From contig NZ_JAAGLN010000033.1 of NCBI RefSeq assembly GCF_010548145.1, positions 1 to 45,152 on the forward strand: a stretch of DNA of 45,152 nt. Reading direction: 5' to 3'. The notes beneath the pieces are model-generated. The model saw nothing but the letters and a program-made list of their open reading frames with translations. It was not told where the DNA came from and did not search any database. Numbering within the stretch: the first letter of the stretch is position 1; the number at the start of each line of letters is the position of its first letter. Shown one piece after another: positions 33,197 through 42,188 of the stretch. Made by a program: the position numbers and the translations under genes. Origin of the DNA: Streptomyces sp. SID10853. Its GTDB lineage: Bacteria > Actinomycetota > Actinomycetes > Streptomycetales > Streptomycetaceae.

Positions 33197-33252
33197 TTGA
33201 CGTGTGGCGTCTTGGCTCCCTAGCGTGCCGCTCATCAATAGAACGCGTTTAC
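33197..33252 (+). promoter_or_regulatory. Promoter and operator of the dehydrogenase-LacI unit
   Basis: TTGACG (33197-33202), an 18-base spacer and TAGCGT (33221-33226). Just past the expected start site, AACGCGTTTAC (33242-33252) carries the palindrome AACGCGTT, a typical LacI-family core. A repressor there would block elongation or start. Confidence 0.6.
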
Positions 33253-33266
33253 TGTCCGGAGGCAGG

Positions 33267-34337
33267 GTGCGAACCACCGACGAGGCACCGGCCCAGACCG
33301 GTACGGACGAGCCGGACCCGCCCCCGCGGCGCCCTCGCACCGTGCTGGCCATGGACCCCGGACTGATCGACGACATCTTCCCGCCACGAGTGCGGACCCG
33401 TCTCGAGGAGTCGGCCGATCTCCATCCGCCCTATGTCATCAGGGAGTTCGGCTCCCCGGACGCCACGGCCGCGCTGGCCGGCGCCGAGGTGCTGCTCACC
33501 GGCTGGGGCTGCCCGCCCATCGACGCCGGGCTCCTTGAGCGGGCGCCGAAGCTGCGGGCCGTCATTCACGCGGCGGGCACCGTCAAGACGTTCCTCGCGC
33601 CCGAGGCGTACGAACGCGGGGTCGCCGTGTCGTCCGCGGCCGACGCGAACGCGGTGCCGGTCGCGGAGTTCACCCTGGCGGCGATCATCATGGGCGCCAA
33701 GCGCGCCTTCCCGTTCGCCCGGCTCTTCCGCGACCGCCGCACCCACCGCACCGCCGCCGACCTCGACCGCCAGCACTGGATCGGGACGCACGGCCTGACG
33801 GTCGGCGTCATCGGCGCCTCCCGGATCGGCCGCCGGGTGATCGAACTGCTCCGGGTGCTCGACGCGGACATCCTGCTGTACGACCCGTATGTCGGCTCGG
33901 CCGAGGCCCAGTTGCTGGGGGCCGTCTCCACCGACCTCGACACACTGATGGCCACCAGCGACGTGGTGACCGTGCACGCGCCCGACACCCCCGCGACCCG
34001 GCAGCTGCTCGACGCCCGGCGGATCGGGCTGATGCGCCCCGGCACCCTGCTGGTCAACACGGCGCGCGGGCGCCTGGTCGACACCGAGGCGCTCACCGGA
34101 CACCTGGTCAGCGGGCGGCTCGACGCCGTACTCGATGTGACCGACCCCGAGCCACTGCCGCCGGACCACCCGCTGTGGGACCTGCCGAACGTCTTCATCA
34201 CCCCGCACATGGCGGGCGCCCAGGGCAACGAGGTCGGCAGGCTCGGAGCGCTCGCCGTGGACGAACTCTGCCGTTACGCCGGCGGCCTGCCGTTCAATCA
34301 CCCCGTGCACCTCGCCGACTTGGAGCGGATCGCATGA
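33267..34337 (+). CDS. D-2-hydroxyacid dehydrogenase
   Basis: A 356-residue cytoplasmic NAD-dependent enzyme. The NAD motif is GVIGASRIGRRVIE (GASRIG at 183-188), and the active-site residues are in place: R267 in NTARGRLVD, E295 in TDPEPLP and H314 in ITPHMAG. The start is GTG at 33267 with GGAGG five bases upstream. The extra N-terminal Pro/Glu-rich 20 residues are not conserved. It is coupled to the LacI gene by ATGA. In a polysaccharide-use locus it could reduce or oxidise a 2-keto acid from uronic-acid breakdown; this is inference. Confidence 0.9.
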   Translation: MRTTDEAPAQTGTDEPDPPPRRPRTVLAMDPGLIDDIFPPRVRTRLEESADLHPPYVIREFGSPDATAALAGAEVLLTGWGCPPIDAGLLERAPKLRAVIHAAGTVKTFLAPEAYERGVAVSSAADANAVPVAEFTLAAIIMGAKRAFPFARLFRDRRTHRTAADLDRQHWIGTHGLTVGVIGASRIGRRVIELLRVLDADILLYDPYVGSAEAQLLGAVSTDLDTLMATSDVVTVHAPDTPATRQLLDARRIGLMRPGTLLVNTARGRLVDTEALTGHLVSGRLDAVLDVTDPEPLPPDHPLWDLPNVFITPHMAGAQGNEVGRLGALAVDELCRYAGGLPFNHPVHLADLERIA

Positions 34338-35494
34338 ACGGCCCTGCCCCGCAGGCCATAAGCTCAGCGGCACAGGACGACAACCAGGGGGTGGGACCGA
34401 TGCGCCGCCAGACCTCGGCAGCCGACAGCCGGCGACGCGCGACCGTCACGGACGTGGCACGGCTGGCGGGGGTCTCGACCGCGACCGTCTCGCGCGTGCT
34501 CAACCGCAACTACCCGGTCGCCGCCGCGACCCGGGAGCGGGTCGAGGAGGCGATGCGCGAGCTGGGCTATGTCGTCAACGCGCACGCCCGTGCGCTGGCC
34601 GGGGTGTCGGGGCGCACGGTCGGCATCATCGTCAACGAGCTGATCGACCCCTTCTACGCCTATATCGCCCGCGGCGTGGAGCGGGAGGCAAGCCTCGGCG
34701 GACGCCTCTGCCTGGTCTGCTGCACCCAGGGCGACCCCAAGCGCGAGCTGGCCTTCATCGAGCTGATGCACGAGCGGCGAGCCGACGCCGTGGTCGTCGT
34801 CGGCGGCAGCGTCGCCGACCGCGCGCACACCGCCGAACTGGGCCGCAGGGCCCGCGATCTGGAGTCCGGCGGATCGAAACTGGTGCTGTGCGGGCGGCCG
34901 CCGCTGGGCCAGGAGACCCGCGGCGCCGCCGTCGAGTACGACAACGAGGGCGGCGCCTTCTCCATCACCGACCATCTGCTGACCCAGGGCCATGAGCGGA
35001 TCCTCTACCTCGGCGGCCCGCCGGCCCTCTCGACCACCCGCGACCGGCTCGCCGGGCACCGGCGGGCGCTGGAGCTGCGCGGGGTGCCCCGCGATCCGGA
35101 GCTGGAGCAGCTCGGCTCCTTCAGCCGCGCCTTCGGGCGCCGCAGGATGGCCGAACTCCTGCGGGACGGGCCGGACTTCACCGCGGTCTTCGCGGCGAAC
35201 GACATCGTCGCGGCCGGCGCGGCCCAGGCGCTGGAGGAAGCCGGTGTCCGGGTGCCGCAGGACATGTCGCTCGCGGGGTACGACGACATCCCGGTGGCGC
35301 AGGAGCTGCGGCCCCGGCTGACGACCGTGCACATCCCGCTGGAGGAGATGGGACGCCAGGCCGTACGGCTCGCGGTGCCCGGCGGCGACGAGGACGAGTG
35401 GCGGGAGCCGACCACCGGAACCGTGCGGCTCGGCACCCATCTCGTGGTCCGCGACTCCGTGGCACCGCCGCCCGCGCGCGGCCGCCGGCCGTGA
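34334..35494 (+). CDS. LacI family transcriptional regulator
   Basis: A 386-residue regulator. The HTH and hinge are VTDVARLAGVSTATVSRVLNRNYPVAAATRERVEEAMRELGYVVNAHARALAG (starting about residue 38). The remainder is a periplasmic-binding-type sensor domain (TVGIIVNELIDPFYAYIARGVEREA, FAANDIVAAGAAQALEEAGVRVPQDMSLAGYDDIPVA). The ATG at 34334 has GGAG eight bases upstream and overlaps the dehydrogenase stop. An internal ATG (34400) is possible. It probably represses both arms of the glycan locus through the GCTTAC-type sites and is released by an oligosaccharide. Confidence 0.92.
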   Translation: MNGPAPQAISSAAQDDNQGVGPMRRQTSAADSRRRATVTDVARLAGVSTATVSRVLNRNYPVAAATRERVEEAMRELGYVVNAHARALAGVSGRTVGIIVNELIDPFYAYIARGVEREASLGGRLCLVCCTQGDPKRELAFIELMHERRADAVVVVGGSVADRAHTAELGRRARDLESGGSKLVLCGRPPLGQETRGAAVEYDNEGGAFSITDHLLTQGHERILYLGGPPALSTTRDRLAGHRRALELRGVPRDPELEQLGSFSRAFGRRRMAELLRDGPDFTAVFAANDIVAAGAAQALEEAGVRVPQDMSLAGYDDIPVAQELRPRLTTVHIPLEEMGRQAVRLAVPGGDEDEWREPTTGTVRLGTHLVVRDSVAPPPARGRRP

Positions 35495-35568
35495 CCGGTT
35501 GCTCCGCGACCACCTGCCGCGTGACCACCTGCCGCGTGACCGGTTGCCGCGTGACCGGTTGCTTACGG
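35494..35568 (+). repeat. Five 15-bp tandem repeats after the LacI gene
   Basis: Units begin at 35494, 35509, 35524, 35539 and 35554. Forms are ACCGGTTGCTCCGCG, ACCACCTGCCGCGTG (twice), ACCGGTTGCCGCGTG and ACCGGTTGCTTACGG. The first begins with the last base of the LacI stop codon; the last contains GCTTAC like the operators. Confidence 0.85.
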
Positions 35569-35616
35569 CCTGTCCCCAGTTGGCCATAGTAAAAGACAGT
35601 AACTTCCCCGGCCCTC

Positions 35617-35644
35617 TTGCGGGTTGATAGCAACCGCTTACATG
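35617..35644 (+). promoter_or_regulatory. Promoter and LacI-type operator of the M60/PL8 unit
   Basis: TTGCGG (35617-35622), a 16-base spacer and TACATG (35639-35644). AACCGCTTAC (35632-35641) overlaps the -10 box and is identical to ten bases in the import-unit promoter. Confidence 0.5.
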
Positions 35645-35697
35645 CTGACGCGCAGTTCGTACGCCACTCCACCACCTCTTGCCCCCTGGGAGTCCGG

Positions 35698-37119
35698 ATG
35701 CGCCCTGCTCACCTGCCCCTCACCGGCTCGGCGGTCAGCCGCCGCTCCGCGCTCGCCGCACTGGCGGGCGCCGGAGCCGTCACCCTGCTCGGCGCCGGGA
35801 ACGCTGCGGCGGACGGCGGCTCCCGCACAGCCCCCGAAGCCCCCGCGTCCCCTGCATCCCGTGCGGGCGACAGCACCCTGCTGATCGAGGCGTTCCCCGG
35901 CGCGGAGACCGAGCGGCTGCGGCTCGACAGGTCGCTGCGCGCCAGCGAGTTCATCCCCACCGGCCGCTACGCGGCCCCGGGCGAGCAGGTCACGGTGCGG
36001 ATCCGGCCGGGGCACGGGACGCTGCCCGTCCTGCACATCGGGACCTTCGACGACTACAACACCAACCCCGACCTCAAGGCCCCCCGGGTGTTCCCGCTGC
36101 GGGCCGGGCGCAACACCGTCTCCGACGTCTACGGAGGCCCCCTCTACCTCAGTTTCGCCGGCCACGGTCAGCAGGCGGCGGTCACCTTCGTCTCCGGCAC
36201 AGCGAGGATGGCCGGTTTCGAGCTGGGCCGCACCAGCGAGGCGGAGTTCCAGCGGCAGCTGGACAGCATCACCGATGTGCCCTGGGTGGAGCTGACCACC
36301 GGACACACCATCCTGACGCTGACCCGGGAGGGCGCGCTGCTCTACCGCGGTGAGGACCACGCGGCGCTGCTGCGGCTCTTCGACACCATCATCGACTCGC
36401 ACAACAGAATCAGCGGCCTGGTGGGCCCGAAGCCGCTCAACCGCCCCAAGGCGGGCCGCTACCACTTCAACGAGGTGAGCGTCGTCCCCAAGGGCGTCGG
36501 CGCCTACGCCTGGCACGGTTTCAACGGCTTCCCGCGCGCCTATATGGACCGCCTCTGCACCGTCGACGGGCTGCGTACCCGGGGCTGGGGGCTCTACCAC
36601 GAGCTGGGCCACCTCAACCAGCAGGCCGCCTACCAGGCGGGCGGGCTCACCGAGGTCACCGTCAACATCTACTCGCTGGCCGCCCAGCGCACCCTGGGCC
36701 AGCCGTCCAACCTGCTCACCAAGGACGCGACGACCGGGCTCAACTGGTTCCAGTCGGCGGCGCCCAAGGTCGGCGCGCCCGGCATCGCGTACGAGACGAC
36801 GTTCGGCCCGTACGAGCAGTTGGTGCCGCTGCGCCAGCTGGAACTGGCCTTCGGTGACGACTTCTGGCCGAGGCTGCACCAGCTGGTCCGCACCGAGCAC
36901 CAGCACGACGCGCCGGTCGAGGACTACGACCACGACCCGGCCGTGGAGGCCAGGCAGTACCGGGCGCTGTCCACCTACGCGAGCAGGGTCGCGGGGTACG
37001 ACCTGACGGACTTCTTCGTACGGAAATGGGCCTTCCCCATCGATGCCACCGGGATCGCCGAGATCGCCGCGCTGCGGCTGCCCGAACCGTCCGTCGACCC
37101 CAGCTCGCTGAGCGACTGA
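35698..37119 (+). CDS. Secreted M60-like metallopeptidase
   Basis: A 473-residue exported protein. SRRSALAALAGAGAVTLLGAGNAAA is a twin-arginine-type signal. Residues 60-175 form a beta-rich N-terminal domain, and the peptidase M60 domain follows: FNEVSVVPKGVGAYAWHGFNGFPR, then the zinc motif HELGH (301-305) with the third ligand E319 in GGLTEVTVN, matching HExxH(8-28)E. M60 (enhancin-like) enzymes cleave mucin-type glycoproteins next to glycans. GGGAG lies six bases before the ATG. It is followed after 35 bases by the PL8 gene, so the pair could strip proteoglycans. Confidence 0.9.
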   Translation: MRPAHLPLTGSAVSRRSALAALAGAGAVTLLGAGNAAADGGSRTAPEAPASPASRAGDSTLLIEAFPGAETERLRLDRSLRASEFIPTGRYAAPGEQVTVRIRPGHGTLPVLHIGTFDDYNTNPDLKAPRVFPLRAGRNTVSDVYGGPLYLSFAGHGQQAAVTFVSGTARMAGFELGRTSEAEFQRQLDSITDVPWVELTTGHTILTLTREGALLYRGEDHAALLRLFDTIIDSHNRISGLVGPKPLNRPKAGRYHFNEVSVVPKGVGAYAWHGFNGFPRAYMDRLCTVDGLRTRGWGLYHELGHLNQQAAYQAGGLTEVTVNIYSLAAQRTLGQPSNLLTKDATTGLNWFQSAAPKVGAPGIAYETTFGPYEQLVPLRQLELAFGDDFWPRLHQLVRTEHQHDAPVEDYDHDPAVEARQYRALSTYASRVAGYDLTDFFVRKWAFPIDATGIAEIAALRLPEPSVDPSSLSD

Positions 37120-37154
37120 CACCGCCCCCGATTCCGGAACCGAAGGGAACCGCC

Positions 37155-39608
37155 ATGGATCAGCCCCATTCCGCGCTCAGCAGGAGAACGCTCCTGGCCG
37201 CCGGGGCCGCGTCGGTCGTCGTGCCGGTCGTCACCGGGACCGCGGGCGCGGGAACGGCGCGCGCCGCCGCGCCCGTATCCCCCGCCGCCACCGCTCAGGC
37301 CGCCGACGCGGCCGACGTCTACGAGACCGCGCTGGCCCGCGCCGAACAGCTCATCACCGGGGGCGGTTTCGACCCCGCCGACCCCGACTTCGCCGCCGCG
37401 CTGAAGACACTCGACACCACGGCCGCCGACTTCTGGCAGCGTCTTGACCGCAGCGAAGGACGGACCGCGCTGTGGCCCGACTACGTCCCGGTGACGGACC
37501 CGGGGATGTTCAGCCAGAGCTACACCCGGCTGCGGACCCTCGCGACCGCCTGGGCGACCACCGGCGCCGCGCTGAGCGGGAAGGACGAGGTGGCGGACGC
37601 GCTGGTGTCCGCGCTGCGCTTCCTGCACGACACGGCGTACAACCCGGACAGGCCCGAGAGCGGCAACTGGTGGTTCTGGGAGATCGGGGCGCCGCGCGCG
37701 CTGCTGGACTGCTGTGTGCTCCTCAGGTCCCGGATCCCCGCCGCCGACCTGACGGCCCAGCTGGCGAGCGTCGGGAAGTTCGCGCCGGATCCGGACCGCC
37801 GCACCAACTCCCCGTCGCTGGCCGAGACCGGCGCCAACCGGTCCGACAAGGCCGTCATCGTGGCGCTGCACGGGCTGCTCGCCCAGGACCCGGCGAAGGT
37901 CGCGCTGGCCCGTGACGGCCTCTCCGACGTACGCGACAGGGGGCTCAACAGCCTTTTCCAGACCGTCACTTCGGGCGACGGCTTCTACGCGGACGGCTCG
38001 TTCGTCCAGCACGACACGGTGGCGTACACCGGCTCGTACGGCACGGTGCTGCTGGCCGGGGCCGCGTATCTGAGCGCGCTGCTCGCGGGTTCGCCCTGGG
38101 CGGTCAGCGATCCGCATATCTCCGTGATGTACGAGGCGGTCACCAAGACCTTCTCTCCGGTGATCTTCGACGGGCTGATGATGGACGCGGTGCGCGGGCG
38201 GGCGATCTCGCGGGAGCGTGCCGCCGACCACACCGACGGCGCCGCGGCCATCTCGGCGATTCTGCTGCTGGCCAGTGCCGCGCCCGACTCCGTCGCGGAC
38301 GGCTGGCGGTCTGCGGTCAAGGGCTGGATCGAGCGCAACCGCACCGACCCCTACCTGGGCCTTGTCGGGATTCCGCAGGTCGCGCTCGCCAAGGAGCTGC
38401 TCGCGGACCGGAGCGTCGTCGCTGCGGACCGGGCGACCGGTCACCATGTCTTCGCGGACATGGACCGGGTGGTGCACCGGCGGCCCGGCTGGTCCCTGGC
38501 GCTCGCCCTGTCCTCGAAGCGGATCGCGGCGTACGAGGCGGGCAACGGCGAGAACCTGCACGGCTGGTACACCGGTGACGGCATGACGTACCTCTACACC
38601 GGCGACGACCTGGGCCAGTTCGGCGACGGTTTCTGGCCGACCGTCGACCCCTACCGGCTGCCCGGAACCACCGTGGACACCCGGCGGCGCGCGGACATCA
38701 CACCCGGCGCGGGGACCGGGACCTACCTGCCGGGTAACACCGTGGCGGGCGGCGCCGTCCTCGACGGGCGGTACGGCGCGGCCGCCATGGAGCTGGCGGC
38801 GCAGGGCAGCACGCTGACGGCCCGCAAGTCGTGGTTCCTCGTCGACAACGCGGTGATCGCGCTCGGGGCCGGTATCAGCGCGAGCGACGGCCGCACGGTC
38901 GAGACCGTCGTGGAGAACCGCAATCTGCACACGTCGGGCGAGCGGCGGCTGACCGTCGACGGCGAGCACCAGCCGTCGGGGCCGGGCTGGAACAGGACGT
39001 TCCACGGCGCCCGGTGGGCCCATCTGGACGGTGTCGGCGGGTATGTGTTCCCTTCGCCGGACACCTCACTGCACGCGCTGCGGGAGGAGCGCACCGGCCG
39101 CTGGAGCGATCTCGACACCGGTGCGGACACCGCCGGTTCCACCACGCCGGTCACCCGCAGGTACGCGACGCTCTGGCTCGACCACGGAGTCTCCCCCGCC
39201 GACGCCTCGTACGCCTACATCCTGCTGCCCGGTGCGTCCCCGGCCGCCACCGCGGTCCAGGCGCACACCCGGCCGGTGCGGATCGTGGCCAACAACGCCA
39301 CGGTGCAGCTGGTCGAGGTGGCCAGGACGGGGCTGACCGCTGCCACCTTCTGGCGGCCGGGGACCGCGGCGGGCCTCACCTCCAGCGGCCCGGCGTCGGT
39401 TCTGCTGCGCCGGCACGGCGGGGGTGTGTCGGTCGCGGTCGCCGACCCCGGGCACGGCCGGCAGGCCGTGACGCTCGAACTGCCCTTCCGGGTACGGGAG
39501 GTGGTCCACGCCGACCCCACGGTGACCGTCACCACCGGCCGCCGCCCGGTCCTCACCGTCGCGGTGGCCGGTTCGCGCGGCCATACGCACACCGCCGAAC
39601 TCCGCTGA
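37155..39608 (+). CDS. Polysaccharide lyase family 8 (hyaluronate/chondroitin/xanthan lyase type)
   Basis: An 817-residue secreted lyase. The N-terminus SRRTLLAAGAASVVVPVVTG is Tat-like. The alpha toroid holds the aromatic patch NWWFWEIG (171-178) and the catalytic residues: N228 in ETGANRS, H286 in DGSFVQHD, Y295 in AYTGSYG and Arg in RGRAISR (347-353); the H-to-Y distance of nine matches known PL8 enzymes. The C-terminal half is the usual beta-sandwich. It beta-eliminates uronic-acid polysaccharides to unsaturated oligosaccharides. Choice between hyaluronan, chondroitin and xanthan cannot be made from sequence. AAGGGA lies before the ATG. Confidence 0.93.
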   Translation: MDQPHSALSRRTLLAAGAASVVVPVVTGTAGAGTARAAAPVSPAATAQAADAADVYETALARAEQLITGGGFDPADPDFAAALKTLDTTAADFWQRLDRSEGRTALWPDYVPVTDPGMFSQSYTRLRTLATAWATTGAALSGKDEVADALVSALRFLHDTAYNPDRPESGNWWFWEIGAPRALLDCCVLLRSRIPAADLTAQLASVGKFAPDPDRRTNSPSLAETGANRSDKAVIVALHGLLAQDPAKVALARDGLSDVRDRGLNSLFQTVTSGDGFYADGSFVQHDTVAYTGSYGTVLLAGAAYLSALLAGSPWAVSDPHISVMYEAVTKTFSPVIFDGLMMDAVRGRAISRERAADHTDGAAAISAILLLASAAPDSVADGWRSAVKGWIERNRTDPYLGLVGIPQVALAKELLADRSVVAADRATGHHVFADMDRVVHRRPGWSLALALSSKRIAAYEAGNGENLHGWYTGDGMTYLYTGDDLGQFGDGFWPTVDPYRLPGTTVDTRRRADITPGAGTGTYLPGNTVAGGAVLDGRYGAAAMELAAQGSTLTARKSWFLVDNAVIALGAGISASDGRTVETVVENRNLHTSGERRLTVDGEHQPSGPGWNRTFHGARWAHLDGVGGYVFPSPDTSLHALREERTGRWSDLDTGADTAGSTTPVTRRYATLWLDHGVSPADASYAYILLPGASPAATAVQAHTRPVRIVANNATVQLVEVARTGLTAATFWRPGTAAGLTSSGPASVLLRRHGGGVSVAVADPGHGRQAVTLELPFRVREVVHADPTVTVTTGRRPVLTVAVAGSRGHTHTAELR

Positions 39609-39684
39609 CGCCCGTCCGACCGGTGCCGGCGGGCCCGCCCCGCCGGCACCGGCACACATCCCACAGCCCAGGAGCACCGCCCCG

Positions 39685-41568
39685 ATGACCCCGCCCTTCC
39701 TCGATCTGCCCCCGACCGACCGGCTCCTCTCCTCACGCACCGGCTGGACGCGCGCCCACTGGGAGACGCTCGCCGACCGGCTGCTCGACGGTCTCGTGCC
39801 GTATGCGACCCCCGGTTTCGCGCAGTACCGGCTGCCGGGGCGCGGCAGTTGGTCGGGGGTGGTGTCGGACGGCCTCGAAGGGTTCGCGCGCTCCTTCCTG
39901 CTCGCCGCGTTCCGGATCGCGGGGGCGGGCGACGCGGCGGATCCGCGTCTCGTGGAGCGGTACGCGCGGGGCCTGGCCACCGGCACCGATCCGGCGTCCC
40001 GCGAAGCCTGGCCGAGGCTGACCGAGTGCTCGCAGCAGATGGTGGAGGCGGCGTCGGTCGCCGTGGCGCTGCACGAGACCCGCCGCTGGATCTGGGACAA
40101 GCTCGACACCCGCGTCCAGGAGCGGGTCGTGGACTGGTTCTCCGGCTTCGTCGGGAGCCGCACCTGGGACAACAACTGGCGGCTGTTCCAGGTGGTGTCC
40201 GAGCAGTTCCTCGCCTCGGTCGGCGCCCCGTACAGCCAGTCCGACATCGACGGAGGTCTGGACCGGATCGAGGACTGGTACGTCGGCGACGGCTGGTACA
40301 CCGACGGCGACGGGCAGAACTTCGACTACTACATCGGCTGGGCGCTGCATCTGTACCCGCTGCTCTGGTCCCGGATCGCCGGTGAGGATCCGGACACCGG
40401 GCGCACCCAGGTCTACCGGGAGCGGCTCCGCCAGTTCCTCGACGGCTACCAGCACTTCTTCGGCACGGACGGCGCGCCCGTGCACCAGGGCCGCTCCCTC
40501 ACCTACCGGTACGCGGCGCTCGCCCCGGTCTGGATGGGCGCGCTGGCCGACTGCACCCCGCTCTCCCCCGGCCGTACCCGCCGTCTCGCGTCGGGCACCA
40601 TGCGGCACTTCGCGGAGCGCGGGGTGCCCGACGAGCGCGGGCTGCTCACGCTCGGCTGGTACGACACCTTCCTGCCCACCACCCAGCCGTACTCGGGTCC
40701 CGCGTCCCCGTACTGGGCGTCCAAGGGCTTTCTGGGGCTGCTGCTGCCGGCCGGGCACCCCGCCTGGACGGAGCGCGAACAGGCCCTGGCCGTCGAGGAG
40801 TCGGACCAGTACACCGCGCTGCCCGCACCGGGCTGGCTGCTGCACGGGACCCGGCACGACGGCATCGTCCGGCTCGTCAACCACGGGAGCGACCACAACC
40901 CGCCGCAGGGCGACGCGGCGGACGACCCGCACTACGCCACGTTCGGCTACTCGACGGCCACCGCGCCCGAGTCGGCGCCGCATGCGTGGGAGCGGGCCGT
41001 GGACAACCATCTCGCGGTGGTCGGCCCGGACGGGGTGCCGTCGCGGCGGCGGCGCATCAACCGGCTGGCCTGCGAGGGGCGGACGGCGTCCTCCTGGTAC
41101 GAGGACGCCGGGGTCCGGGTGGAGACGACCAGTGTGCTGCACGGCCCCTGGGAGATCCGGGTGCACCGGGTGGACGCCGAGCAGGGCGTGACCGTACGCG
41201 AGGGCGGCCATCCGGTGGCCGCCCGGGAACGCCCGTTGTCCGACGAGGGCGGCGGGTGGGCGCTGGCCCGGACGGCGGACGGTCTGACCAGCGCGCTGGT
41301 CGGGCTGTACGGCTGGGACCCGGCGGATGCGGCGGTCGCCCGGAATGTGCAGGCCAACGCGTACGGCCCGCACTCCGCGACTCCGGTTCTGAGCCGCGCA
41401 GGACACCCCGGCGGGCGGACCGTGCACGTCAGCCTGGTCGCCCTGTCCCGGGACTCGGTGCACCCCGCGGCGCTGCAGGAGTCGATCACGGTCACAGTCG
41501 GGGATGGCGCGGCCGGGGACGGCGCGGTCGAGCTGGTGTTCCCGGACGGGACGACCGTGACCGCCTGA
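39685..41568 (+). CDS. DUF2264 family protein
   Basis: A 627-residue protein without signal peptide, so cytoplasmic. The first 380 residues match the DUF2264 alpha-barrel region: GSWSGVVSDGLEGFARSFLLAAFRIAG, RTWDNNWRLFQVVSEQFLASVG, DWYVGDGWYTDGDGQNFDYYIGWALHLYPLL. A beta-rich C-terminal part follows, including RINRLACEGRTASSWYEDAGVRVETTSVLHGPWEIRVHRV. The toroid-plus-sandwich layout parallels PL8 lyases. Members often sit in polysaccharide-use loci and are presumed to act on imported oligosaccharides. AGGAG lies before the ATG, 76 bases after the PL8 gene. Confidence 0.85.
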   Translation: MTPPFLDLPPTDRLLSSRTGWTRAHWETLADRLLDGLVPYATPGFAQYRLPGRGSWSGVVSDGLEGFARSFLLAAFRIAGAGDAADPRLVERYARGLATGTDPASREAWPRLTECSQQMVEAASVAVALHETRRWIWDKLDTRVQERVVDWFSGFVGSRTWDNNWRLFQVVSEQFLASVGAPYSQSDIDGGLDRIEDWYVGDGWYTDGDGQNFDYYIGWALHLYPLLWSRIAGEDPDTGRTQVYRERLRQFLDGYQHFFGTDGAPVHQGRSLTYRYAALAPVWMGALADCTPLSPGRTRRLASGTMRHFAERGVPDERGLLTLGWYDTFLPTTQPYSGPASPYWASKGFLGLLLPAGHPAWTEREQALAVEESDQYTALPAPGWLLHGTRHDGIVRLVNHGSDHNPPQGDAADDPHYATFGYSTATAPESAPHAWERAVDNHLAVVGPDGVPSRRRRINRLACEGRTASSWYEDAGVRVETTSVLHGPWEIRVHRVDAEQGVTVREGGHPVAARERPLSDEGGGWALARTADGLTSALVGLYGWDPADAAVARNVQANAYGPHSATPVLSRAGHPGGRTVHVSLVALSRDSVHPAALQESITVTVGDGAAGDGAVELVFPDGTTVTA

Positions 41569-41618
41569 CCGCGCCGCCCTTCGCCAGGACGTCGGAACCC
41601 GGCGCCGGAAGCCCGGCG

Positions 41619-42188
41619 TCAGAGCCCGGCATCCTCCCGGTGGTGGATCTGCGCGACCAGCTCGGCGGCCGCCGCCTTGATGGTCTGCAGACCGGTGAGC
41701 CCCCACTGCCTCGGCACGGTGTCCACGACACACACCGCGCCGAGTGCGGTATCCGTACGGTCGATGAGGGGCGCGCCCAGATAGGAGCGGATGCCGATCT
41801 CGTCGACCACGGGATTCCCGGCGAACCGCGGATAGTCGCAGACGTCCTCCAGGACGAGCGCCTTGCGGCGGGCGACCACATGCGGGCAGTAACCGTGGTC
41901 GCGGGCCATCACACGGTTGATCCCACAGGCCGCGGCCACCGCGCTCAGGTCGCTGCCCGAGTGCGTACCGGCCGGGGTGTGCAGCCCCGCGAAGAACTGC
42001 CGGTTCTCGTCGATGAAGTTGACCAGCGAGTACGGCGCCCCGGTCGCCTCGGCGAGCCGCCGGGCGAACGCGTCGAAGACCGGGTCGGGGTGTTGCCCGA
42101 GGCCGAGTCTGCGCAGCCGCCTGGCCCGGACGGGCGCGTCCCGGTCGACGGGGGTCAGCAGCAGCCGCCCTGTCGGGTCGTACGTCAT
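41619..42188 (-). CDS. GAF-domain protein of the conservon
   Basis: A 189-residue GAF protein. Typical strings are PYSLVNFIDENRQFFAGLHTP (52-72), INRVMARDHGYCPHVVARRKALVLEDV and IRSYLGAPLIDRTDTALGAVCVVD. It probably senses a small ligand or redox state for the conservon. The ATG at 42188 overlaps the stop of the upstream GTPase gene (ATGA), so it is the fifth gene of the conservon operon. In other conservons this slot may hold a different accessory gene, such as a cytochrome P450. It converges on the DUF2264 gene. Confidence 0.85.
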   Translation of the reverse strand: MTYDPTGRLLLTPVDRDAPVRARRLRRLGLGQHPDPVFDAFARRLAEATGAPYSLVNFIDENRQFFAGLHTPAGTHSGSDLSAVAAACGINRVMARDHGYCPHVVARRKALVLEDVCDYPRFAGNPVVDEIGIRSYLGAPLIDRTDTALGAVCVVDTVPRQWGLTGLQTIKAAAAELVAQIHHREDAGL

